Below, piece after piece: positions 56,306-64,000 of a stretch of 64,000 nucleotides of DNA (the stretch's first letter is position 1; every line of letters starts with the position of its first letter). The notes beneath the pieces are model-generated. The model made no database searches. It worked only from the letters and a program-made list of their open reading frames with translations, and was not told the DNA's origin. The position numbers and the translations under genes are program-made. Source of the DNA: Paucibacter sp. KBW04 (GTDB taxonomy: Bacteria > Pseudomonadota > Gammaproteobacteria > Burkholderiales > Burkholderiaceae_C); assembly GCF_003852425.1 (NCBI RefSeq), contig NZ_QAJN01000008.1:186001-250000 (forward strand), written 5' to 3'.

Positions 56306-58594
56306 TCACTTCAGGCACTGGACGAAGTAGCGCCCGTCTTTGACTTCGACTCCGTGGGTGTCACGCCCAAAGCCGGGGAAGCGCTCGCCCCAGTTCTGCA
56401 GGCCGCGCAGATAGCCGATGTAGGGCCCATCCGCCGCGCCGGCCGACTCACCCGGCATCAGCATGGGGATGCCGGGCGGGTAGGGCACGATGGCATTGGC
56501 CAGCACGCGGCCGGCCATATCGTCCACCGCCACTTCCTCGATCTCGTTGTGCACCAGCTTGGAATAGGCATCGGCCGGCGTCATCACCGGCACCGGCAGG
56601 GAGGAGAAGGCCTGGGCCTGCAGGCGCAGGATGTCGCTGCTGCGCATCTGCTCGAACATGGCGGCGGCCAGGTCCTTCAGGCCCATTTCCAGATAGGCCT
56701 CGGGCACGGCCTCGCCCGGCGCGTACAGCACCTCGGCCACCGGGGTGTTGGCGTCGTAGGCTTCCTTGAAGCGCAGCAAGGCATTGACCAAGGTGCCGAA
56801 CTTGCCGCGGGTGACACCGAGCGAGAACAGCACCAGAATGGTGAAGTCGGTGGTTTTCTCGACCTGGATGCCGCGCTGGCTCAAGAAGGCCGTCACCAGC
56901 ATGGCGGGGATGCCGCTGGCCTCGAAGGAGCCGTCCTCCGCCACGCCGGGCGAGACGATGGAGACCTTGATCGGGTCCAGCATGCAATAGCCGTCCTCGA
57001 TGTCGGCAAAGCCGTGCCAGGCTTGGCCGGGGTGCAGCACCCAGCAGCTGGGTTCGTTAACGAGCAACTCGGTCGGCGCATCCTCGAAGGCCATGCATTT
57101 GCCGCTGGCGGGGTCGGTGACCTGGTCGGCATTCCAGGTGCTGAAGAACCAGTCGCCTGAGCGCCGGGCATCGCGGCGCAGCGCCCACAAGGCCTTGCGG
57201 AAATTGACGGCCTCCTGGATCGCCTCGTGGGTCATGGTCACGCCGCCCACACCGCTCATCATGGCGGCCGAGACCTCGTTGGACGCGATGATGGCGTACA
57301 GCGGCGAGGTCGAGGCATGCATCATGTAGGACTCGTTGAAACGCGCATGCGGCACCGGGTTGCGGCCATCACGTACATTGATCAAGGAGGACTGCGAGAG
57401 CGCGGCCAGCAGCTTGTGGGTAGAGGTGGTGGTGAAGATGGTGGGCTTGTCGCGCGGGTAGTCGCGCGCCTCGCCATACATGCCGAAGCGGTCGCGGTAG
57501 AGCGGGTTGAAGCGCGCATAGCCGTACCAGGCTTCATCGAAATGGATGCGGTCCACGCTCTTGTCCAGCAGCTCCACCACACGGGGCACCAGATAGATCA
57601 GGCCGTCGTAGGTCGAGTTGGTGACGATGGCGTGGATGGCTTTGCGTGACTTGTCCTGCGCCAGCGGGTTGGCCTGGATGGCGGCTTGCACCGCCTCCTC
57701 GCTGAGCGTCTGCGCATGGATGGGGCCGATGATGCCCAGGTGGTTGCGCGAGGGCCGCAGATAGGTGGGCACCACGCCCGTCATGGTCAGGGCCTGCTCG
57801 GTCGACTTGTGGGCATTGCGGTCGCACAAGGCGTAATCGCCCCGGGTGACCGAGGCCATCATGATGACCCGGTTGGACATGGACGAGCCATTGGTCACCG
57901 AGTAGGCGCGGTCGCCGCCGAAGATCTTGGCGCAATACTTTTCGCTCTCGCCGATGGGGCCGCTGTGGTCCAGCAAGGAGCCCAGCTCGCCGACCGAAAT
58001 CGACAGATCGGAGCGCAAGAGGTTTTCACCAAAGTAGTCGTGAAAGGCCGCCCCTACCGGCGACTTCAGGAAGGCCGTGCCGCCCGCATGGCCGGGGGTG
58101 TGCCAGGAGTATTCGTACTTGCGCGCAAAGTCGATCAAGGCGCGGGTGAAGGGGGGGGCGATCGCGGCCCGGTAGCGGCCGATGGCGGCCAGCACCCGGC
58201 CGGCGATGAAGGCGGTGGTGTCTTCCAGGAACCAGATCAGCTCGTCGATCTGGCGCATGGTTTGCGCGTTCAGCTGCAGGCCGTCCTTGCCCGCCATCAA
58301 GACCACCGGCACATGGCTGTTGCGCGAGCGAATGAGTTGCAGAATCGCCTGCGCGCTGGCGTGGGCGTCCGCGCCTTGGCCCATATTCCAGCTCAAGAGC
58401 ACGCATTGGATGGAGGGGTCGGCACTGATCAAGGCCTTGGCGTCCTCGGCCGTGTCGGCCTCCAGCACGACGATGTCGCGCTCTGCCAAGGCCTTGCTGA
58501 GGGCCTGCAGGCAGCGGCCGACGGCCGAGCTGGCGTGCAACTCATCGCTGATCAACAGCGCCCGCATTTCAACGATCAAAGAACCGTGAGCCAT
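56306..58594 (-). CDS. adiA: AdiA-type arginine (Orn/Lys/Arg family) decarboxylase
   Basis: 762 residues from MAHGSLIVEM with GGGAGAG just upstream. An N-terminal receiver-like wing domain (about 1-130) precedes the PLP fold-type I core. Key parts: YSWHTPGHAGGTAFLKSP, RNAHKSTEQALTMTG, HFDEAWYGYARFNPLY and the PLP lysine Lys394 in STHKLLAALSQ. DPIKVSIVSPG, GVTRGKFGTLVNALLRFK and NWGERFPGF follow biodegradative arginine decarboxylase AdiA more than LdcC or SpeF. It makes agmatine (or cadaverine/putrescine) while consuming a proton. potE follows; agmatinase is 4.4 kb away. Confidence 0.88.
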   Translation of the reverse strand: MAHGSLIVEMRALLISDELHASSAVGRCLQALSKALAERDIVVLEADTAEDAKALISADPSIQCVLLSWNMGQGADAHASAQAILQLIRSRNSHVPVVLMAGKDGLQLNAQTMRQIDELIWFLEDTTAFIAGRVLAAIGRYRAAIAPPFTRALIDFARKYEYSWHTPGHAGGTAFLKSPVGAAFHDYFGENLLRSDLSISVGELGSLLDHSGPIGESEKYCAKIFGGDRAYSVTNGSSMSNRVIMMASVTRGDYALCDRNAHKSTEQALTMTGVVPTYLRPSRNHLGIIGPIHAQTLSEEAVQAAIQANPLAQDKSRKAIHAIVTNSTYDGLIYLVPRVVELLDKSVDRIHFDEAWYGYARFNPLYRDRFGMYGEARDYPRDKPTIFTTTSTHKLLAALSQSSLINVRDGRNPVPHARFNESYMMHASTSPLYAIIASNEVSAAMMSGVGGVTMTHEAIQEAVNFRKALWALRRDARRSGDWFFSTWNADQVTDPASGKCMAFEDAPTELLVNEPSCWVLHPGQAWHGFADIEDGYCMLDPIKVSIVSPGVAEDGSFEASGIPAMLVTAFLSQRGIQVEKTTDFTILVLFSLGVTRGKFGTLVNALLRFKEAYDANTPVAEVLYAPGEAVPEAYLEMGLKDLAAAMFEQMRSSDILRLQAQAFSSLPVPVMTPADAYSKLVHNEIEEVAVDDMAGRVLANAIVPYPPGIPMLMPGESAGAADGPYIGYLRGLQNWGERFPGFGRDTHGVEVKDGRYFVQCLK

Positions 58595-58747
58595 CAAACT
58601 CTCCCAGGCATCCAAAGGCCGCGGGCGAGCGATTGAGCACCATGCTCTAGCTGCGCGCCGGGCCAGGGTTTCCTAGCAGACTAGCAGCACAAAATGACAT
58701 CACCGAATTTCAAGATAGGGGGCTGTTGCTCTCGTGCAAGCCCCGAT

Positions 58748-59380
58748 TCACAAGACGCGTGGCAGGTCCCGGCGCACATGCAGGCGGTCGCCAAAGTCGA
58801 AGTGCCACCACTCGGTGCTGATGGTTTGAAAGCCGGCCTGGCGCATGGCCGCGCGCAGCCAGCCGCGTTCGATCAGCTGAGCGGGGCTCAGCAGGCCTTG
58901 GGCCAGATGCTCGGCCTCATGGTCGGTGTGGGAGATCAAGCTCATCTCGTCAAAGCCCGAGCCCATGTCCACCTCCAGGCCTTGCGGGTCCAGCAGGCTC
59001 ACATCCAGGGCCATGCCCCAGGAGTGGATGGAGCCGCGCTGGGGTTCGGCCAGATAGAGCGTGAGCGGGGTACCGCTCAGCTCCTGCCAGAGCTGCTCCT
59101 GCACCCGCTGCGGGCGCAGAGCGTCCAGCACCCGGATGCGATAGCCCGGCCGCTGGCGGCCCAGCCAATGCGCGGCCCGCTGCAGCGCGGCCGCGGCTTC
59201 ATGGCGCAGCCAGGCGCAGTCCAGGCCGCCGTAGACATTGCGGCTGACGAAGTTGTCTGGCGTGGCATAGCGCAGATCGATGTCTATGCCTTCGATGCTC
59301 AGCAGGGGGCGGAAGTCGGGGTGGGCCGCGATCTCTTCGCAAGGGATCATGGCGGGCGGGGTCGGCAGGGAGTCGCTCAC
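58748..59380 (-). CDS. ddpX: D-alanyl-D-alanine dipeptidase (VanX/DdpX family)
   Basis: 210 residues, GTG start overlapping the LysR stop (GTGA). M15D zinc peptidase: IDIDLRYATPDNFVSRNVYGG, VLDALRPQRVQEQLW, zinc motif SIHSWGMALDVSLLD (His and Asp ligands) and EWWHFDFG with catalytic Glu and third His. It cleaves D-Ala-D-Ala, here most likely for cell-wall recycling, since the operon has a peptide-binding protein like E. coli ddpXABCDF and no vanHA genes. Confidence 0.92.
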   Translation of the reverse strand: MSDSLPTPPAMIPCEEIAAHPDFRPLLSIEGIDIDLRYATPDNFVSRNVYGGLDCAWLRHEAAAALQRAAHWLGRQRPGYRIRVLDALRPQRVQEQLWQELSGTPLTLYLAEPQRGSIHSWGMALDVSLLDPQGLEVDMGSGFDEMSLISHTDHEAEHLAQGLLSPAQLIERGWLRAAMRQAGFQTISTEWWHFDFGDRLHVRRDLPRVL

Positions 59381-60279
59381 GCTTCAAGGCTTTCTAGATT
59401 GCGGCGCGCCGCCTCGCCCAGGAACTTGACCAGGCGGCGCGCGCTTTGCGCCAGCGGCGCATTGGCGGCGCTGAGCAGATAGAGGTTGACCGGCACGGCC
59501 GGCGCAAGCGGCCGCAGGCGTACACGGTTGCGGTCGGCGCTGGCGGCGGTGAAGGGGTCCACCACCGTCATGCCCACACCGGCCTCGACCAGGGCGCGGG
59601 CCAGCTGATAGGTCTGCACCGTGAGGCGGCTGTGCAGGGTCAGGCCCTGGGCCTCGGCGGCGCTGTGGACCAGATTGGCCAGGGGGTCGTCGCCGGCCAG
59701 GCCGACCAGCTCGGTCTTGATCTCGGCAATGCCCAGCGGCCCCGTACCGTCTGCCTCAACGGAACCCAGCGGGCATAGCGCCATCATGGGCCCACTGGCC
59801 AGCACCTCGGCCTTGATGCCGGGGTGGCGCGGGTCCTGCAGGGACAGGGCCAGATCGGCCTCGCCCAGCAAGAGGGCAGAGACGATCTCGCGGGTGTGGT
59901 TGGTGGCCAGGGAGCAATGGCTGCTGGGGAAGGCGGCACACCAGCGCGTCATCGCCGCCGGGATCACCGCCGCGCCCAGGGTGGGCGTGGCCACCAGGCG
60001 CAGGCGCTCGGACTCGCCCGCACGCAGGCTGGCGGCCAGGCGACGGATGCTGACCAGATCGCGGTTGAGCTTGTCGATCTCCACAAACAGGCGGTGTGCC
60101 TCGGGCGTGGGGTAGAGCTTGCCCTTGACCCGGTCAAACAGCGGCAGGCCCAGCTGCAGCTCGCAATGCTGCAAAACCTTGGTGACGGCCGGCTGCGAGA
60201 TGTGCAAGAGCAGGGCCGCCCCGCTGATGGTGCCGGCCTGCATGATGGCGTGGAAGACTTCGATATGTCTGAGTCTCAT
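59377..60279 (-). CDS. LysR-family transcriptional regulator
   Basis: 300 residues from MRLRHIEVFH. N-terminal HTH (about 1-60: AIMQAGTISGAALLLHISQPAVTKVLQHCELQLG), then a periplasmic-binding-like effector domain. The frame extends upstream in shadow sequence which I exclude. It lies ten bases after the peptide-binding gene and overlaps ddpX, so it is embedded in the operon and not divergent as LysR genes usually are. It may sense D-Ala-D-Ala or another peptidoglycan product. Confidence 0.9.
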   Translation of the reverse strand: MRLRHIEVFHAIMQAGTISGAALLLHISQPAVTKVLQHCELQLGLPLFDRVKGKLYPTPEAHRLFVEIDKLNRDLVSIRRLAASLRAGESERLRLVATPTLGAAVIPAAMTRWCAAFPSSHCSLATNHTREIVSALLLGEADLALSLQDPRHPGIKAEVLASGPMMALCPLGSVEADGTGPLGIAEIKTELVGLAGDDPLANLVHSAAEAQGLTLHSRLTVQTYQLARALVEAGVGMTVVDPFTAASADRNRVRLRPLAPAVPVNLYLLSAANAPLAQSARRLVKFLGEAARRNLESLEA

Positions 60280-60289
60280 GGGGGCCTGT

Positions 60290-61936
60290 CTATCTACGCA
60301 CAACGTTCTCGAAGTCCACCGTGCCATTCGGCGACATGATGAAACCATGCACGTCCTTGCGCACCGGGATGTAGACGGTGGAGTGGGCCATGGTGATCCA
60401 GGGCCGCTCGCGCTTGAAGATCTCCTGCGCCTGCTCGTACAAGGCCAGGCGTTTGGGCGTGTTCGTCTCGGCCCGCGCCGCATCGATCAAGGCCTCGAAC
60501 TCCTTGTTGCAAAACTTGACGCCGCTGCGGTTCGCAGTGCAGCTCAAATTTGGCGTTAGGAATTCATCGGCGTCGCCGGTCTCGCCGCCCCAGCCGCTCA
60601 TATAGACGCTGTGCTCGCCGTTGTTGGCGCGCTTGAGGTACTCGCCCCATTCATAGGTCTTGATCGTCGCCTTGACGCCAATCTTGGCCCAGTCCTGCTG
60701 GATCAGCTGGGCCATCAGCTGGCCGTTGGGATTGGTGGGCCGGCTCACCGGCAGGGCCCAGAGATCGATCTCCATGCCCTTGGCATAGCCCGCCTTGGCC
60801 AGCAGCTGTTTGGCGCGCTCTGGGTTGTACTCGTTCCTGAGTTTTTTGTTGTAGCCGGGGATGGCGGGCGGGAAGGCGCTGACCGCCTGCATCGCATCGC
60901 CACGCGGGAACAAGGCCTTGAAAATGGCGGCTCGGTCCACCGCGATGTCCAGGGCCTCGCGCACCTCGCGATTATTGGTGGGGGCCTTCTTCATATTGAA
61001 GGACAGGTAGGAGATGTTCAGCGCCTGGATCTTCATCACCGTCACGTCGCGGCGCTTGTCCATGGCCGCCACGTCCACATCGCGCAGGGCCGAGGCCACC
61101 TGGCATTCACCGGCCAAGAGCTTTTGCACCCGCACATTGGGTTCGCGGCTGATGCTGAAGATCAGGGCCTGCGTCTCCTGCTTATCGCCCCAGTAATCGG
61201 GGTTGGCCGTCATACGCAAGACATCGTCCTTGGCATAGGACTTGAAACGATAAGGCCCGGTGCCCACCGGCTGGTTATTGATCTGCTGGGCGCGGCCTTC
61301 TTTGAGCAGCTGGGCCGCGTACTCGGCCGATTGGATGCTGGCCCAGGCCATGGCGAAATTGGTGGCGAAGGTGACGTTGGGGCTTTTGAGCCGGAAGCGC
61401 ACGGTGTAGTCGTCAATCCGATCTATTCCGGCCAGCAGCTTGGCCAGGCCCATGTTCTGCGGGTAGATGAAGTTGGCCGGAAAGGCCTTGTTGAAGGGCG
61501 TTGTTGGGTCGACAAAGCGCTGGAAGGTGAACAGCACATCGTCCGCATTGAGCTCGCGCGTAGGCTTGAAATAGGGCGTGGTGTGGAACTTCACACCGCG
61601 CCTGAGGGTGAAGGTGAAGCTCTTGGCATCGGGCGAGATCTGCCAGGCCGAGGCCAGCTCGGGCTGCAACTCCGTCGTGCCGCGCTTGAAACCCAACAAA
61701 CCCTGGAACATCTGCTTGTTCGCCGTGTTGGTGCTGGCGCTGTCCCACATGCCGGGGTCGAAGCCCTCGGGGCTGGCGTCGGCGCAATAGACCAGGGGTC
61801 TGGCCTTTTTTTGCGTTTGCGCCTGGGCCTGAGGCTGCAGCGTGCAACCCAGCACAAGAGCCGCCGCGAGGCTGAGCGGCAGCGAAAGCACGGGGCGGCT
61901 GGGGTTTGAAAAGGGGGCAGACAGCGGGGTTGGCAT
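60290..61936 (-). CDS. Peptide ABC transporter substrate-binding protein (DppA/DdpA-like)
   Basis: 548 residues, SBP_bac_5 family. Signal peptide ends near AQAQTQ (about 40). Typical phrases: LVYCADASPEGFDPGMWDSAST, RGVKFHTTPYFKPTRELNADDVLFTFQRF, VGTGPYRFKSY and VREALDIAVDRAAI. It binds di- or oligopeptides in the periplasm. It heads the operon with LysR and ddpX, suggesting D-Ala-D-Ala or muropeptides as ligand. Permease and ATPase genes are not adjacent, so it must share a Dpp-type transporter. Confidence 0.9.
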   Translation of the reverse strand: MPTPLSAPFSNPSRPVLSLPLSLAAALVLGCTLQPQAQAQTQKKARPLVYCADASPEGFDPGMWDSASTNTANKQMFQGLLGFKRGTTELQPELASAWQISPDAKSFTFTLRRGVKFHTTPYFKPTRELNADDVLFTFQRFVDPTTPFNKAFPANFIYPQNMGLAKLLAGIDRIDDYTVRFRLKSPNVTFATNFAMAWASIQSAEYAAQLLKEGRAQQINNQPVGTGPYRFKSYAKDDVLRMTANPDYWGDKQETQALIFSISREPNVRVQKLLAGECQVASALRDVDVAAMDKRRDVTVMKIQALNISYLSFNMKKAPTNNREVREALDIAVDRAAIFKALFPRGDAMQAVSAFPPAIPGYNKKLRNEYNPERAKQLLAKAGYAKGMEIDLWALPVSRPTNPNGQLMAQLIQQDWAKIGVKATIKTYEWGEYLKRANNGEHSVYMSGWGGETGDADEFLTPNLSCTANRSGVKFCNKEFEALIDAARAETNTPKRLALYEQAQEIFKRERPWITMAHSTVYIPVRKDVHGFIMSPNGTVDFENVVRR

Positions 61937-62177
61937 GGTCGAGGGGAGGCGGGCTGATCAGGCTGGCGAGAGCGGCTCGCCATTGTGCGGCGCTGCCCAC
62001 CGCAAACCAGTGAGCAAGCATGTTTTGACCATAACATGAGCTTATACCCAGGCCGCCTGCAGCGTCCCTGTGTCAAGGTAATCCTGACTTCTGGCGCCGC
62101 CGGGATTTGACCTTACAGTTCGCCAGCCTCCGCAGAGAGGCGACTCGGTATTCGAAGGAAAAAGGGGGAAACACATC

Positions 62178-62993
62178 ATGTTCAAGACTCAAGCCGCGCC
62201 CATGCGCCGTCGGTTTTTTCGGCAAGGCGCCACCTGCTTGACCGGCCTGGCCTTGGCGCTGACAGGGCTAACAAGCGCTGCGCAGACACAAGACAGTAGC
62301 GCTGCGGCCAACCGCACCTTTGTGGCCGTGTCATTGCTGGGTGACAAGGTTCATATGATCACCCGCCAGGACAAAACTGGCAGTCTGTTGGACGCCAATC
62401 TGCGCGAATCCTTCGACTTGAAGGGGGGCATTTTTGACCAGGCTGCCCTGCTTGCCCTGGAGCAAAGCGTGCGCAAGACGGATGCCAAGGCCACGGTGTT
62501 CGGTCTCAAGCTGGCCTCTGCCAAGGTGCTGGGTGAGCCCGACGCCTTGTTGGACGGCAAGCGCTTTGTCGCGCCCGCCGCGCTTTTGCCCTTGTTCCAA
62601 CAAACCAAGGCCAGCCATCTGCTGCTGATCACGCCGCATCGCGGCGAAGCCAATGTCAAAACCGTGCGCGACGGGCTTGGCATGGGGCGCTTGGAAGGGC
62701 TGGGTTTCTATATCGACCGTGACACGGTCATGCAATTTGAGCAATCCAGCGAACTCTCCAAGGGCTATCTGGCGCCCTTTAGCTATTTCAAGATCTCCGT
62801 CATCGATTTGGCGAGCATGCAGTTGATTTCGCAAAAGCTGGTGACCAGGGCCGAGGCCTTGCTCAGCCGACGCAAGGAGGCCGTCGCCGACCCTTGGGCG
62901 GCCTTGAGCGATATGGAAAAGGTGGAGGCCTTGCGCAAGCAAATCATGGAGGAAATCTCCAGTGCCTTGCCCGATTTGATTGCCAAATCCTGA
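62178..62993 (+). CDS. Exported protein of unknown function
   Basis: 271 residues with AAGGGGG upstream. The N-terminus MRRRFFRQGATCLTGLALALTGL looks like a twin-arginine signal, cleaved near SAAQTQ. The mature part is mixed alpha/beta, with FVAVSLLGDKVHMI near the start, HLLLITPHRGE in the middle and a Lys/Glu-rich C-terminal helix (SRRKEAVADPWAALSDMEKVEALRKQ). I do not recognise a family. It is divergent from the peptide-binding gene and convergent with speB, 11 bases away. Confidence 0.75.
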   Translation: MFKTQAAPMRRRFFRQGATCLTGLALALTGLTSAAQTQDSSAAANRTFVAVSLLGDKVHMITRQDKTGSLLDANLRESFDLKGGIFDQAALLALEQSVRKTDAKATVFGLKLASAKVLGEPDALLDGKRFVAPAALLPLFQQTKASHLLLITPHRGEANVKTVRDGLGMGRLEGLGFYIDRDTVMQFEQSSELSKGYLAPFSYFKISVIDLASMQLISQKLVTRAEALLSRRKEAVADPWAALSDMEKVEALRKQIMEEISSALPDLIAKS

Positions 62994-63004
62994 GTCGCTT
63001 GACC

Positions 63005-63937
63005 CTACTTCCGCCCCGCAATCCGCCCGCATAAATAAGTCCAGACGAACTGGGCAGCGGCATAACTGGTGAGCTCGGCGTGGTCGTAGGCCGGCGCCAC
63101 TTCCACGCAGTCCATGCCCACAAAATTGAGCCCGGCCAGCTCTTCCAGCAGACTGAAGACCTGGTTGGTGCTCATGCCGCCGGGCTCGGGCGTGCCGGTA
63201 CCGGGGGCGAAGGCGGGGTCCAGGCAGTCGATGTCCAGGCTGAGGTAAACGGGCGGATGGCCCAAGCTGGCCATGCGTTCGCGCACCGCCTGCAAGACGC
63301 CGCTGAGTTGGCTCGGGCTTTCCAGGCCTCGCAGGCCGCGGGCGTCAAAGATCAGGCCCCCCTGTTCGCGCACATAGTCGCGCGCCTCTTGCAGGCCGGC
63401 CGAGCGTATGCCGAATTGCACAAAGCCCTCTTTGATGACCAGACCTTCCTGGATGGCCTCGTAGACCCAGGTGCCGTGGCCGCTGGGCTCGCCGAAGTGG
63501 TCTTCCCAGGTATCGCAATGGGCATCGAAATGCAGCACGGCCAGGGGCTGGCCGTAGTGCGCCTTGTAGGCGCGCAGCAGGGGCAGGGTGATGGAGTGAT
63601 CGCCACCCAGCCAGCACATATGGTGGCTGGCGATCAAGGGCGCGATCAGCGGCTGCATGGCCGCGCGCATGGCCTCCAGGTTCGTATTAGGCAGGGGCAG
63701 GTCGCCGAAATCGGCCAGCAAGCCCTCGGGCGTGGTGTTGAAAAAGGGGTGGACGCCGTCGCACAGCATCTGGCTGGACTGGCGGATGGCGCGCGGGCCG
63801 AAGCGGGCACCGGGGCGGTTCGTCACGCAGCCGTCCCAGGCGATGCCGGCCAGGCCGTAGGGGCGCGGTTCCGCGCCAGGGACTGCGGCCTGCTTCATGA
63901 AACGGTTGTCGCTGAGAAAGGCAAAGTCGGCGCTCAT
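63005..63937 (-). CDS. speB: Agmatinase
   Basis: 310 residues with AAAGAGAG before the ATG. Ureohydrolase fold with all manganese-binding motifs: WLGGDHSITLP, LHFDAHCDTWED and LSLDIDCLDPAFAPGTGTPEPGG. It hydrolyses agmatine to putrescine and urea. With the AdiA-type decarboxylase at 56306-58594 it gives an arginine-to-putrescine route, and the PotE-like antiporter could export the product. Guanidinobutyrase is a possible alternative within the family. Confidence 0.92.
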   Translation of the reverse strand: MSADFAFLSDNRFMKQAAVPGAEPRPYGLAGIAWDGCVTNRPGARFGPRAIRQSSQMLCDGVHPFFNTTPEGLLADFGDLPLPNTNLEAMRAAMQPLIAPLIASHHMCWLGGDHSITLPLLRAYKAHYGQPLAVLHFDAHCDTWEDHFGEPSGHGTWVYEAIQEGLVIKEGFVQFGIRSAGLQEARDYVREQGGLIFDARGLRGLESPSQLSGVLQAVRERMASLGHPPVYLSLDIDCLDPAFAPGTGTPEPGGMSTNQVFSLLEELAGLNFVGMDCVEVAPAYDHAELTSYAAAQFVWTYLCGRIAGRK

Positions 63938-64000
63938 GGGGCTCTCTTTCGCGGGCTGGCTGGCTGGTGAGGGGAGCAGCCATCATGCCCCAGCCTAGCC

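Noticed and set aside
57686-58636. 316-codon plus-strand frame opposite the decarboxylase
   Set aside because: Shadow of adiA; no binding site or motif.
58748-61936. Vancomycin-resistance cluster
   Set aside because: DdpX is VanX-like, but vanH and vanA ligase genes are absent; recycling is the better explanation.

Overview
This 64 kb window is high-GC bacterial chromosome. The mix of genes (OxyR with the Cys199/Cys208 pair, KatG, a DUF4148-type small exported protein, panBC, FecA-less TonB receptors, AdiA/PotE/SpeB polyamine genes, many lipoproteins) fits Betaproteobacteria, order Burkholderiales. A Roseateles/Paucibacter-like (Sphaerotilaceae) relative is my best guess; the lineage is inference, not measurement. 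I saw no tRNA, rRNA, CRISPR array, integrase or intact insertion sequence. Genes are densely packed, and most large antisense reading frames are high-GC shadows.

Layout. 1-3.4 kb: C-terminus of an OPT-family transporter, convergent with a TonB-dependent receptor, with a terminator between. 3.9-9.2 kb: a minus-strand run of dps, tolC-like, hlyD-like and two ABC-2 permease genes with overlapping or nearly touching ends and no ATPase. 9.3-11.1 kb: a WYL regulator divergent from a LysE exporter, with an inverted-repeat operator candidate, and a 34-codon small ORF. 11.2-16.1 kb: an oxidative-stress and DNA-repair block (katG, DUF4148 protein, AraC-OGT fusion, oxyR) containing a palindromic repeat element. 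16.3-18.0 kb: panB-panC. 18.1-21.2 kb: two divergent peptidyl-prolyl isomerase lipoproteins and an orphan ABC permease/ATPase pair. 21.3-26.0 kb: trhP/yegQ, an excalibur protein, a GrpB-family protein and recG, which carries three in-frame hairpin sequences.

26.1-31.0 kb: a large YCF48/BNR-repeat lipoprotein, an outer-membrane barrel candidate, an alpha/beta hydrolase, a BaeRF-like protein and a DksA/TraR protein. 31.1-38.8 kb: queA, a GGDEF-EAL protein, tyrB-type aminotransferase, a hydrolase, a DadA-like dehydrogenase and a SxxK serine hydrolase. 38.8-41.3 kb: a 784-bp non-coding gap followed by a two-gene unit of unknown function; the first protein has a His-Gly-Gly / Ser-Cys-Asp arrangement like clan CD (caspase-like) peptidases. 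This is the best candidate here for an undescribed system. 41.4-50.9 kb: a second TonB receptor, dacB, a DUF885 peptidase and an hlyD-ATPase-permease exporter.

50.9-64 kb: a second excalibur protein, a broken DUF1801 gene, SRPBCC and flavodoxin genes, an LD-carboxypeptidase, then an amino-acid binding protein, PotE antiporter and AdiA-type arginine decarboxylase. After these come a D-Ala-D-Ala dipeptidase / LysR / peptide-binding-protein operon, an orphan Tat-like exported protein and agmatinase (speB). AdiA and SpeB together would convert arginine to agmatine and then putrescine, which PotE could exchange. LdcA, DdpX, DacB, DadA and the serine hydrolase form a scattered D-amino-acid and peptidoglycan-recycling theme.
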